The position numbers were made by a program, and so were the translations under genes. From the NCBI GenBank assembly GCA_902805475.1, contig CADCSX010000002.1:3038001-3102000 (forward strand): 64,000 nt of DNA, read 5' to 3'. This DNA comes from Entonaema liquescens. Taxonomy: Eukaryota; Ascomycota; Sordariomycetes; Xylariales; Xylariaceae. Each line of letters starts with the position of its first letter. The first letter of the stretch is position 1. Shown in pieces: positions 12,767 to 24,431 of this stretch. Below the pieces are notes generated by a model. That model was not told the origin of the DNA and made no database searches. It worked only from the letters and a program-made list of their open reading frames with translations.

Positions 12767-14089
12767 ATGGCTACCACCGCGACCGTCCCGAGCAACGGCT
12801 CTCCTCGACCGAATCCCCAAATACAGCCATGCAGATACAAAGTGGGAAAGACGCTAGGTGCGGGCTCATATTCCGTTGTCAAGGAGTGTGTCCACATCGA
12901 TACAGGTCGATACTATGCAGCAAAAGTCATAAACAAGAGACTGATGGCTGGTCGCGAACATATGGTGTGTATTATTCCCCCTTGAATTATGATTCCAGCT
13001 TCATGCATTCTCAACATAGCGCATAAAGATTAACCGTACGTACTATACCAGGTTCGAAATGAGATTGCCGTGCTCAAAAAGGTCTCGATGGGCCACCAGA
13101 ACATCCTAACCCTCGTGGACTACTTCGAGACGATGAACAACCTCTATCTCGTAACCGACCTGGCGCTCGGCGGAGAGCTCTTCGATAGAATCTGCCGTAA
13201 GGGGTCATACTACGAATCCGACGCTGCCGACCTAATTCGCGCAACCTTGTCCGCCGTTGCGTATCTCCACGATCACGGCATCGTACATCGCGATCTCAAG
13301 CCCGAAAACTTACTCTTCCGCACACCAGAAGACAATGCTGATCTTCTTATCGCTGACTTTGGCTTGTCGCGTATCATGGACGAGGAACAATTTCACGTCC
13401 TGACGACGACTTGTGGTACTCCGGGATACATGGCGCCCGAGATCTTCAAGAAGTCGGGCCATGGCAAGCCTGTAGACATATGGGCTATGGGAGTTATCAC
13501 ATACTTCTTACTGTGCGGATACACGCCGTTCGACCGCGACAGCGACTTCGAGGAGATGCAGGCCATCTTGAACGCGAACTATAGCTTCCAACCAGCGGAG
13601 TACTGGCGCGGTGTTAGCGATAACGCAAAGGAGTTCATTCGTCAGTGTCTTACCATCGACCCTAACAAGCGAATGACGGCACACGAGGCCCTATCTCACC
13701 CCTTCGTCGCCGACTATAGCTTAAGCGGTGACGGCGATAGAGGTCAGAACCTACTCCCCACAGTCAAGAAGAACTTCAACGCGCGTAAGACGTTGCATGC
13801 GGCCATCGACACGGTGCGGGCGATCAACAAGCTAAGGGAGGGCCAAGCGAACGCTCACCTCATGGACGGCAGCCGATCAGCAGAGCCGACACATGGCGCG
13901 CCTCCCTTAGATAAGACCGATGTAGCGAAAGGTGACTCGGGCTACTCGAGTACGCAGAACGACGACGTGGAGATGGGCGGCATGGGCGGCGCGTCAGGTG
14001 TGCCAGCAAGCTTAAGGCCCGGAGCCGCTGCTAATAGAGTGGTCGAAACGTCGAAAGGACTATGGAGTGCCAGCCAGCCACGACGATGA
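12767..14089 (+). CDS. cmkA: Ca2+/calmodulin-dependent protein kinase
   Basis: Two exons, 12767-12964 and 13052-14089, with an 87-nt GTGTGT...CAG intron between GREHM and VRNEIAVL; 411 aa. Kinase motifs are complete: Gly-rich loop GAGSYSVVK (residues 31-39), ATP-binding Lys53 in AAK, HRDLKPEN (145-152), DFG (168-170), and activation segment TTTCGTPGYMAPE (184-196), whose Thr is the CaM-kinase-kinase target in this family. After the catalytic core, about residues 298-331 (LLPTVKKNFNARKTLHAA and following) match the autoinhibitory and calmodulin-binding segment of the Aspergillus cmkA/CaMKI type. The C-terminal tail is Gly/Ser-rich and probably disordered. Cytosolic Ca2+ signalling kinase that phosphorylates Ser/Thr. 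The start is the first ATG of the exon, directly after a short pyrimidine-rich leader. All key residues are present. Confidence 0.93.
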
Positions 14090-16745
14090 AGCAGCGTCGT
14101 AACAGTTTTAGGAACTAGAGTCGCGTAGTGTCCGGGGTTACAGGGGGCGAGTTTATCTAGACTGCATCTTGCAAGAGCGAGAGGATGGGATATACGGAAT
14201 TAAGACGAAAGACTGAAACACCCTTTAGTTTTACGACGAGACGAGACGAACTACAGTACAGTTATGTACATGGACGAGAGAGATAGCGGCAGCGCGTTAG
14301 CATTCGCAATTTTGAATAGTCAGCGAGCGAATATCGGCAAATAAAGCGATATAGTTCTTGCGACGACGGTGTTGTAATTAAGATAGCTTAAGTTCCACAC
14401 GGGGATAGATAGCTCGATGTGTTGATCTCATCACTAATAAATCGATTTTAGTATTGAATTGTGAAGTTGTCGCAGCATAATATAACTACTACATATTAAG
14501 CGTTGTTCCTTACGATGATGACGGATGGGATGAGCTCCAATGCCTTCGGATTTATTACAGTAGCGTATCAACCGAGCTTCGCAAGTGGAACTTGACCTGA
14601 AATGCGGTTAGCTATGTGTAAATATGTCATAAGGTCCATACAAGATAAGACACAGGTGTCTTTGGCCATGTACGTTGGCTATGTGTGTAAACTGAGCGAT
14701 GCAGATTGCATCGTCCCGTCGAACTGAGTAATAGATCTCCTTAGTGACAAATCACAGCTACGGGATGCAACTGAAAGACGGTACCGATATCTGATATCAA
14801 GTCTCATGACCCAAAGCTGCTAGATCATGCATCTACTTGAGTAATGGCACCACGACGGAACATTCTCATTTGCATGCATACATACTAGGTCACTTTCACG
14901 AGTCGCAAAGCTAGCGTAGTAGTGCGCGGTTGAGCTCGAGTTGGCTTAAGTACGTGCATACCGATCGATGGGTAAGCTGTATGCATCTCTTCCAAATGGA
15001 TCTTCTTTCATCCGAGTGGGCTAGGGGGTTAAGAAGTAGTCAGGTAGTATAGCGTATTGTATCGAACAGGCATGTGATGATCTTCGATATGATCATCTGA
15101 GATGTCTCTAATCATTCGCTAGGCACATCTACCAGAACCAGCATCCCGGCAGAAAGTTGTCTCTCCTGCTACAACATATGTATGTGTACACATTCTACAA
15201 ACTTATATCTTCTTCTGTCCTACGAGTTTGCAGGACAACGACAACGTGGTTTTTACATCATGTTCATGTGAAAGCAGATGTCGTCCCCACAACACTCCTT
15301 ATTCTTTAATGAGGCCGAACTAGTTGCCCAGTTTACCAAGGCCTAGGAAGAAAAGTAAAGCAAGGAAAGGAGATAAGATGCAAGTACCGAGGCCTACCCT
15401 GTCGATGCTCGGGAGACCCATGTCGTTAAGGAATATTTTTTCTTCTTTAGGGTACCTTTACAAGTGTACTAATACTACAGAGATGATGAATCCGCTGGTG
15501 TAACACTTACAAAGTCAGACAAAAGTAAAGCCTCATGTACAATACATAATACATACATCCCTTAAATCCGCAAATTTTAATAACGATTAGTTACCGAAGT
15601 TTAAGTTGGTCAAAAAAACTGATATCGTCCAGGATTAATGTTTGAAATTCCGCCCCCTATTTAATAAATGTTTGTCCCTTACTGCAAGAAAAAGGAACCA
15701 AAAAATAACAGTGATAATAAATTGATAAGACGTCGTCTCAGTGACGGGCATGGGAATCTCCTGTCGCGTGATCGAAATTTGCAAAAGGGAATACAAGACG
15801 GCAGAGGGATAGGCCTCACCTCACCTTTGACGGGGCCGACAGGGCACGCTTAGACCGGCTGGGCGATAAAGTTGTCAAAAGAGTCCGTGGGTCGGTAATT
15901 CGCGGAGAGCGTAGTATTTTCCCTCAGCGCATCCCGTCGATTCTGGTCAGATCTTCGCATGGTGCCACTTTGATGCCCCGATGCTCCGTCGAGATGCTGC
16001 TCAGAGTACCCCCAGGCTAGAATACCACAGTGGCATTTATTTCGCCTTTTTAGGTGTAGGATAACGGTTAACAAGCGGTGGATTATAATACTACTATACT
16101 ATTATGTGTACTAACAAAGGGTCGAGACTCGAAAGGGAGGTTCTTGAAAAATGGAACGATGCCACATTGGGATCTCGATTCAAAAGGTCAACTCCGAAGC
16201 CCGACGTTAGCATTAAAATGATGACCGGGCAACAAATGGGTAGTTTCGAATAGCTTGATTATGCAAGTACTATACCCGAGCAATCTAATCTCCTTTTTTT
16301 TTTTTTTTTCCTTCCCGTCAGTAAAGAGGAGTCCCGCTCTCTTAGCTCCAGCTTTCCAGCTTTATGGTGTTCCCGGTCGGTGAGTCGGGCAGAAGCGGAG
16401 CCCGAAGCGGAATCTGGGACATCAAATTGGGGTTCTTCGCGACTTGTACCCACTTTCATATATTTTTTTCCGTTTTAATTCACCTTCTCTTTTCCTTTTG
16501 AGCACGCGATCTCGTTACTGATACTGATAATGTTTTACAAAAAGGTGACCCCCATCTGCGCCATGCAGACGGTACAAGACATTAGGGATGTGGTACTGTA
16601 CATTCTTAGCGATCCTTTACTTGTTTAGATGGGGTGCATCTGCATTTTACATCTGCATCTACAATATCTCAACGCATCTATCCATTCAACTTCACATTTA
16701 CCTTCTAGGGGTTTTTCATTAACACACCTTATAGGGACGGATAAG

Positions 16746-16785
16746 CGCACACGGCACACAGCACACGGCACACGGCACACGACAC
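16746..16785. repeat. 7-bp microsatellite (GCACACG)n
   Basis: About five tandem copies of GCACACG with one variant unit (GCACACA) and a partial last unit. Intergenic. Confidence 0.8.
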
Positions 16786-18630
16786 ATTGCTGTTATGTGT
16801 GGCCCTCACGTGTCCCATTTTACCTATCCTGGATATTAAGATCTCTGGCCTATTGGTAAATTGGTAATGACATACATACGCGTTCAGTAGCGTTCAGTAG
16901 TGGTGCAACTTTGTAGGATGTGACGAGCGGCTCTGGGACCCTCGAAAACGATACAAAGTGGATTGCCAAGACCCTTAAACCTTGTACTATAAACTAAGGT
17001 ATTAATTGCCAAGATCCGGTTGCATCGCTATTGTTGCACAAGCGCGCATCTTTGTAGAGTACATCCTTTCGTACTCTTCTTCGTACTTCGTACCCGCCCT
17101 CGTTTGTGCAAAGGACTGATCTTGTTAGTACAGGATATGAGTTATGCACGTGTGAACCATTTAAGCAATGCATGCCACCCCCCCAGTCCCAGTCCCGACC
17201 CTTCCGATGGTGTCCGCCTCGCTAGCGCTGATTGATTCCCGCTCGCGGGATTCCAAAGAGTTCCTTGATTTGATATTACCTTACTTATCAACTGGTGAAG
17301 TCCGCAAGGGACTGAGTAGGTACTATGTAAGATGAGAGGACACACATAAATATGCCTAACCTTAAATTCTAAACTCGCTTTCGCTTAGATTCCGCCGAGA
17401 CTTTGGCATGGGAATTCCAACATGGGGAATCTCAACAACCAAGCCTTGAGGCCATTACCGATGCCGTGGTGCTTTGAAATCGCAGCCCCATAGAATCCAT
17501 TATGTCATCCGTCCTGAATACAGCGGTGGGCACCTGTAGAAAACAGGGACCTCGGCATCATTGCTGTCAAGAAACTACTGAATGTGCTAATGATCATATA
17601 GTAGTAGTCCTAGTGATCATTAGTGATCGTAGTAATCCAAGCTAAAGGATGGCCAGGCTCCAAGTATTTCAAAGCTGGTTTGAGGCAGGACTAAGGGGTT
17701 CTAGGGTCACATCTCGCATTCCATCAAAGTTGATGCACAATGGAGTCAAGGGACCGGGCTGAGGAAGAGACCCCTAGGGTTACCTATTACTATCCATATT
17801 CATCCACAGTACTATGTATGTATTGCGATGTGTATTATATGAGATAACCGCAACTCATTCTTGAACCACGTGTCTGCTTCGCCCTACATACCCCATCTTA
17901 CGCGCCAGAGACCCTGAGTTGCAATATGGGGAGGATGACTGATATCGCCGGAGGCTGAAGAAACGAGTAAGCGGTTAGCCTTCGTCACAGCTAGACATCA
18001 TGTATTATAATAAACTCGGCCGATACCTTGCAGTAGGGAATCAGAATCGAAATCCGCACGGGTAGAATTAAAGCGACGAATAGCGTTGCGTTGCAAGCTA
18101 CGCAGGACAAGTGATAAGTCTCACCTTAGTCACCAGTCCTGGGTTTTCTTATGGTTTCCTTCAATGGCTGGGAAAGTTACATATGCGACGTACATGTATT
18201 AGGCCACTAGCGCTAACGCAGAGCAGAGGCAAAAAAAATACAGACCAAATAAACCCCCAATCCCGAGGTGTTTTGGAATTTAAAGTTGCGGTACGGCGCT
18301 TGCACTACACCGGGTTCTTCTAACACCGTTGTACCTGAGTACTTGGACATACGCGGGAGGCTACAGTATAACTTGATGCGCCCTCTTTGTTGCTTCTACA
18401 TCGAATGCAGCTCCTAAGGAAATATCTGATCTGATTCGCCTCCTGCTCTTCTCCGCCATGTGCTGGTCGAAACATGAATTGTAAATTGTAGGTGAGGTCC
18501 TGATGTACTGTACATCGGCAACCACACTAGTTACACGTATCGGTGGATGCACAATCGGACATGGGTCCCCGCTAAGCTTGTACCCTTGCCGTAAGGCCGA
18601 GTAAGATGGAAAGTACCAATTTTTTCTCTG

Positions 18631-18660
18631 AATCCATTAAAATCCATTAAAATCCATTAC
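18631..18660. repeat. Three tandem copies of AATCCATTAA
   Basis: Three head-to-tail copies of a 10-bp unit, the last ending C instead of A. A further short repeat (TATTATG units, about 18784-18806) lies 120 bp downstream. Confidence 0.75.
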
Positions 18661-19229
18661 TCATAACCCACTCCTAGACGATATCCATGACCGCAGACAC
18701 AATTCTGCCCAATCAGCCAATCAGCCGAGCCTGACTCTGGCGTCCCTCTACATCCCTGTCCCCGTTATATCCGGACAACTGAGTTATTATGTATTATGTA
18801 TTATGTATTGTACGGCAACAAAGCACCGGGGGCGGTTAGGTTAGCTGGGTAGCAGAGAAGAGCATCGGTAGCGCCGTAGTCTCTTGCTTTCTTTATTATA
18901 TATCATCATGTACCTCCCCTTCTCTTTTCTTTCCGTTTTCCGATCGCACGATTTAGGAATTGCGTTCCGTATGTGATTCTTCGTGACAAGCCGACGACCT
19001 CGACCTCATCCGCCTTCGCCTGGCTTTTGGGAGGACAACCAACCCCAACATTCCTAGCCAAAACCCACCCTTGGCTAAACTTGGTAACCTCCCTCGGTAC
19101 GACAAGATTTCGCAGAGCCGGGTTCAAGAGCTTCCCTCCCAAACTTGCAGATTAAAAAAACAATTTTACCTACGGTTTTCTTAGGAAGGACAAGAGATAT
19201 TTCTCCCGGAGTTGCACGAGAGCGTTCCG

Positions 19230-20730
19230 ATGCAGCAGTCAAACACCATCGTCGAAACGGAGACACAACTCCCTCTGGGGTGGCGCGAGAGGTTGAGCCC
19301 GTCTAAGCTGAAGACGATACCAGGCCGTTATAACCTTCCCCGAATGTTCAGCAACTCCAACAAGCAGATGCGCGAACCCGGTCCCAACTCGACGAGGAGC
19401 ATCTCCGCTTTGCAAACCTCTTTCAAGGTCACAGATACCTTTGGGCTGCTGAGGACAAGAAAATGGAGCTTTTTTGACCTTCAATATGTCGGATTGGCCG
19501 GTTTCACCCTCTTTTCGCTGTGGATCATCCCGTCGGCGCCCGTCATCAAGAGTCTCGCCGCCTTAGGGTACCTACTACTGCTGTTCATGCCCGTTACCAG
19601 ACAATTTTTTCTCCCCTCGTGGCCTATATGGACTTATCTCTTGTACTTTTTCTCTAGTCGGTACGTATCCCGAAATCCCCAAAGGGCTTATGCTATTTTG
19701 CCCATAAGCTAGAGATCAGGTCATAACTAACACCAAGTTTAGCTTCATCCCGTACGACATCCGCCCGGATATCCTCGTGAAGGTGCTTCCCGCTCTAGAA
19801 GACATCTTGTATGGAGTTAGCTTTTCCAACGTCCTTTCGGCGTGGACGCACCCCGTTCTGGACGTATTCGCCTGGTTTCCATGTAAGACATCACTTTAAA
19901 TTTTTGCCATGTCCACGGCCAAGTTCCACCTCGGGATTTCGCGTTCGGACATCAATTCAATCAGAACCATTGCTAACCAACTCTCAGACGGACTGGGCCA
20001 CTTCGGGCTTCCCGCCATCTGCTCCGCAATCATGTTTGTTTTTGCCGCTCCGGGCACAGTCCCGATGTTCGCTAAGAGCTTCGGATGGATGAGCGTTTTG
20101 GGCGTATCGATACAGCTGTTCTTCCCGTGCACGCCACCCTGGTACGAAAGGCTGCACGGTCTCGAGCCCGCAAAATACGGGATGCAGGGTTCCCCCGCCG
20201 GATTAGCGCGAATCGACGCCCTTTTCGGCGTCGACATGTACACCACGAGCTTCACCACCGCACCCGTACCTTTCGGAGCTTTCCCGAGCCTTCACGCCGC
20301 CGACGCGATCCTCGAAGCTTTGTTCATCACCTATTGCTTTCCCAAGCTGAAGGGCCTCTGCATATTCTACGTCTGCTGGATCTGCTGGGCGACGATGTAC
20401 CTGAACCACCACTACGCCGTTGATCTGCTCGGTGGTGGCTTAATTGCATATTCCTTTTTCGCCGTTGTTAGGAAGTACTGGCTGCCCCGTCAGCAGCCTG
20501 GGAAGAAGTATCGGTGGGATTACGAGTATGTGGAGGTCGGAGCGACGAAGAAGAACAAGGCTCTCGACGAGGAGCTCGGATACGGCCCCGTCAGAGCCGG
20601 CAAGCGCAGCACAGAACTGTCGGACGAGTTTACCGTCCTAGATAGCTTCATGCACTCGGGGTCGTCGAGCGGGAGCTCGAGCCCGACGTCGACGATCCGC
20701 AGCGATAAGAGCGATCGGAGGAGAGATTAG
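19230..20730 (+). CDS. AUR1: Inositol-phosphorylceramide synthase (AUR1)
   Basis: Three exons: 19230-19660, 19743-19882 and 19988-20730; 437 aa. Introns of 82 and 105 nt have donors GTACGT and GTAAGA, branches ATAACTAAC and GCTAACC, acceptors TTTAG and CTCAG. The protein has several membrane helices and the PAP2-type catalytic motifs of the family: GAFPSLHAAD (His near residue 293) and MYLNHHYAVD (His/Asp near 331-336). The upstream SSRFIPYDIRPD and CTPPWYERLHG segments are also typical. AUR1 transfers phosphoinositol from phosphatidylinositol to ceramide in the Golgi, the committed step of complex sphingolipid synthesis, and is the target of aureobasidin A. The cytosolic C-terminus is Ser-rich. 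The open frame extends to a TTG at 19212, but the first ATG is 19230. Confidence 0.93.
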
Positions 20731-21461
20731 GGGTGGTTAATTGGATTTTGCATAGAAAGGAAAGAAAGAGACGGCTCTGGCATTTATGATACCACGATAT
20801 TACTTAATACTAGAAGACAAGACGAAAGAAATAAATTAATACCGCCGAGAGGCGTGATCATTTAAGGGTTTTATGTTTTGCGCGAATATGACGATGTGTG
20901 TGAGATGTTTGAATGTGTTATCTCTATTTACTTAGTGCTGATCCTGCTTACGCCTTGATGCTTACATTGAGAGTTTGCTCTACCGGATAGCACTACTAGA
21001 TACTCTACGATACCCCTTTTCATTTTGCATTTGGGGAAGGATTGTTATTATTATTGTACGGGTTGGTACCTGGTATTTAACGTTGGGCGGCAGCGCTAAT
21101 GCTGTGTATAGGTAGAGTCAGAGTTTATCGCCTTACGGAGAAAGCTAATATGATCTCGTGAAGGACTTGTAACAATAACAACCGCTTATAAGTCATACCA
21201 AGTCTCATTCATCCTAAATGTCTTTATATTCTCGAGTGAAGCGTGTCTCGTGGTTTTGGGTTGGCAAAGCCGGGAATAGATAGCACCAATTATAAACATC
21301 TTGTGGATAAAGCATCACCTACAGCCTGTCATTGTGTTGATACTGGTGAATAGATAGATGTAGTAATCTTAATAATAACACCAATATTTGATTTTAATAA
21401 TCCCTATGGTAGTAGGTTGGTTTACGTCTGGCAGGGCGTATAATTGGTGTAGGCAAGGTCT
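20731..21461. other. Convergent 3' spacer
   Basis: About 730 bp between the convergent AUR1 and UNC-93-like genes. AT-rich in places, only 3' untranslated sequence expected. No gene seen. Confidence 0.5.
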
Positions 21462-23104
21462 TCAAATTGCAGCGTTTCCTCCAATGGCCGTTTTCCCAAC
21501 GGTGAAATTCTCCTTCTCACTAGACTCTAGAGTTTGACCAGCCAGGCCTTCTTCTACATGGCTCTCATTGTCTGAGGTATGCTCCGTGTCTTGCCCAACC
21601 GGGACGTGGTTGCGAATTACAAGCCAAGTTGGGAGAACCGACAATCCTAATAAGTTAGTAAATCTGTATAAGATGACTCGGGATCTAAAGAATAAGGTTT
21701 TGAAGTATTAACTACGGGTCAAACTTACCAAGCAGGATTGTATTTACAGCCAGGGGAACGCGCCCACCGGTCCATTTCTGGGTATTCAACCCGAATGAGA
21801 TGGCCTGAGCAAAACTTTCTTGACCTCTCAGAATGCCTGAGAACCGCGCAAGCTCCGAGATGTTGTCGGTCATGCTCGCCATAAAGTAATCTACCACTAA
21901 TTAGCGCTTTCCTGTAAGGAGAAAAGGACCCCCCGGAAATCCACTTACAGAGCCAGTTCTGGAGCGCTTGTCGAGAAAAGTCCCAAAGCATCAACACGAA
22001 GAATCCCTCTACGAACCCCTTGTCCTCCCAGTCGTAGGCAGGTGGATTCCGTGTGTATTTCTCCTGAATAACCCAGCCATAGACCCAAGCTACTATGTGC
22101 AGCACAACAACATACCAGAAACCGATGACTATCCGTTTCTTGACTGTGAGGCCCTTGTAATCTAACAGTGTGCTTATTATTTGTGATGATATTAACGCCC
22201 CAAAGTTATTCACAAAGCCGACTAAAGCTCGGGCCCGGACTCCAAAGTAGTACGACTGAAAGTTGCTGCTATACTGGTTGAAGTAGGCCGCCCAGAAGAT
22301 CGGGAGCAAGAGCAGGACTTCCTTGCGCTTACAAGTTATCCAAAGCGCGCGTAATTCTTCTGCGAATGAGCCTTCGTTCTTGATAACAACTTTTGACCCA
22401 TCCGAACGCTGGACCTTCTCCGGCGGCGACAGGGCGAGGGCCAGAGGAGCCGCAATACATTGTAATGCGATGAATATCAGGTACGTCTCTGGACCTACTT
22501 TCCCTTTCGCCTTTGAACTCTCGTCGTGATTCAAAGAGAGCACGATCGCGCCTCCGACTAGGGGACCACCCGTACGAAAAATCAACCACAGGTTCAGATA
22601 AAAACCCCTCTTGCTAGGCTGAGGATATCCAACACACACGGACGGCTCACTAACCCACAGAGCTCCTGCGCTGAATCCGCATGTCACTGCACCGAAGAGT
22701 ACTAACCACTCGGAGCCAAACCTATTATTCGTGTAGAGCCCGCTAGCGTATACAGGATAACCTATGGCACCGATGAAAAGTGTCCAACGTAAACCAATAC
22801 GGTTGGCCAGGGGCGCCCCGAACAAGCACATGAAGCCCATGATAGCAAAAACGAGCGAATTAGCAGCGTTGACTAGATACGGTTCTTGCGCACCGCCGGC
22901 ACCGAGGTTGTTCATAGCGTTCCATAGTCCTGGAGCGAGGAATCCTACGCCGCCAATGACCAAGGCATTGAATAATGTCGTATGATACCATGTTCGTCTT
23001 TTCTTTTGGACCGTGCCGTTGCTGTTCAGTGGCCCATCCATTTGCTGTTTATTTTGGACCACGCCGTCACTTCTCGGCGGCCCGCCCGTAACGGAGCCGG
23101 TCAT
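21462..23104 (-). CDS. UNC-93-like MFS membrane protein
   Basis: Three exons: 23104-21949, 21896-21729 and 21646-21462; 502 aa. Introns of 52 and 82 nt, donors GTAAGT, acceptors ATTAG and TTATTAG; the second has a CTAAC branch. The protein has about 11-12 hydrophobic segments, beginning at WYHTTLFNALVIGGVGFLAP. It reads as fungal UNC-93-like (MFS superfamily), including the loop EYTRNPP-like KYTRNPPAYDW and NNFGALISSQII. Substrate unknown; plasma membrane or vacuole likely. The first ATG in the frame is 23104, but the frame is open upstream, without ATG, for another 79 codons, including an in-frame 21-bp repeat, so an upstream exon could add an N-terminal extension. It ends 570 bp from the left edge of the AT-rich island and its own sequence looks free of RIP. 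Confidence 0.8.
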
Positions 23105-23168
23105 TCTATCGGTAACCTTAATCGTTCGGGGCGTAACCTTAATTGTTCGGGACGGGACCTTAATTTGC
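23105..23168 (-). repeat. 21-bp tandem repeat, three units
   Basis: Three imperfect head-to-tail units starting ATTAAGGT on the minus strand, immediately before the ATG at 23104. In the frame of the transporter each unit codes a heptad of the type IKVxxRT/M. It is either 5' UTR or part of a longer N-terminus. Confidence 0.7.
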
Positions 23169-23677
23169 GAGAGCGCCTGCCGGTTCACAAGTGAGCAAGA
23201 ACGAATGCCCACGTCTTTATACCGCACCACATTTGGATGCTCGAAGTGAACTTCGTGTTTTTTTTCTTTGGGCGACGTTACGCGATGACCCACCCCGATC
23301 ACGACATCCCATACTCGGCCAACGACCCCGGCCTGCAGCAAGGTATCAACCGCCCGGGGTCCATATTTTCGGCCCTTCTAGCTAAATCTAGGCCGTAAAG
23401 ACTATGGTTCTGCCGATTCCAACCGTAAGAGGCGAGATATCTATTAACTTAATCGGGAGTTCGCCGTGGGATGCTGCAATAGGAATGGGGAACAGCTAGA
23501 AGAGGACGGTTTTTGGTAGTTGGAACTCAATGGGTACACAACCCTCTTTGTGTAGCGCCAAGACATAGTTTGCTGTTGTGAAAAGTCTCGAACAATTTTA
23601 TCAGATTGTGAGTATCAGTTTCTATTGCGCGGGGAATCTATTGTAAATTACTGAAAAGTTTTCAATATCATGATTAA

Positions 23678-23723
23678 GGTAAATCACTTATTTACGAGCT
23701 TACCCCACCACGAGTATAATCAA
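23678..23723 (+). repeat. Left terminal inverted repeat (46 bp)
   Basis: Pairs with the reverse complement of 42136-42181: 35 of 46 positions are identical and all 11 differences are transitions. TTAA immediately outside (23674-23677). The AT-rich block begins just inside. The TTAA may be a 4-bp target duplication, or a TA duplication with the repeat starting AGGT. Confidence 0.85.
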
Positions 23724-24217
23724 AATGGAGTTATCGTTAACATTTTTAATTATACTTATTTATTTATATTTTCATCATTATTCTCGTAATTTGATTAAGA
23801 ATTAATTATTACGATTTTAATATAATTTTATATTAAATTATTATTTTTTTTAATAATTTTTTGAAATTTAATTTTTATATTTACAAATATATTAATTTAT
23901 TTTTTTATTAAATATAATTTTAATTTTATTTTTATTTTTTTTATATTTTTTAATTGTATAAATTAATTATTTAAATTAAAAATAATTTTATAATATTTTT
24001 TAAATTTTATTTTTTTTAATATAATTATTAAATAATTAGTTTAAAATTTAATAATAATTAAAACATTAATTTTATTATTAAATATTTTATTAAATTTTTA
24101 AAATAATAATTACGTAATAAATGTATTAAAAATAAAATTAAATAAAAAAAACGTTAATTATATAATTTTTAATTTTTATAAAAATTTAAATATATTAACA
24201 TTTAATTTAATTATTAT

Positions 24218-24431
24218 TAATAGTTAAATAATAATTATATATATTATATAATAATATATATTTAATATAAAAAAATATTTATATATTTTAAATTATATAA
24301 AAAACGCATTTTTTCCGTTTTTTAATAATAAATAATTTTTTTTTTAAATATTATTAATATATTAATTTTAACTTATTTATTTATTTATTATTATTTTATT
24401 ATTATTTTTTTTATATATATATTTATTAATA
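24218..24431 (+). repeat. 5' LTR of the outer LTR element (214 bp)
   Basis: Direct repeat of 40586-40799 at constant offset 16,368. About 14 differences in 214 positions, all transitions. It starts TA and ends TA, as expected of TG...CA after RIP. Flanked outside by ATTAT (24213-24217), matched by ATTAT at 40800-40804, a candidate 5-bp target duplication. Confidence 0.85.

Larger units (their letters stand above)
14090..19229. other. 5-kb stretch without recognisable genes
   Basis: Normal base composition. It holds the 3' region of the kinase gene, several short repeats (listed separately) and a poly-T run at 16294-16310. Every open frame is under about 80 codons and none has a domain or a splice-linked continuation. 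The last few hundred bases are presumably the AUR1 promoter and pyrimidine-rich leader. Non-coding transcripts cannot be excluded. Confidence 0.5.
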
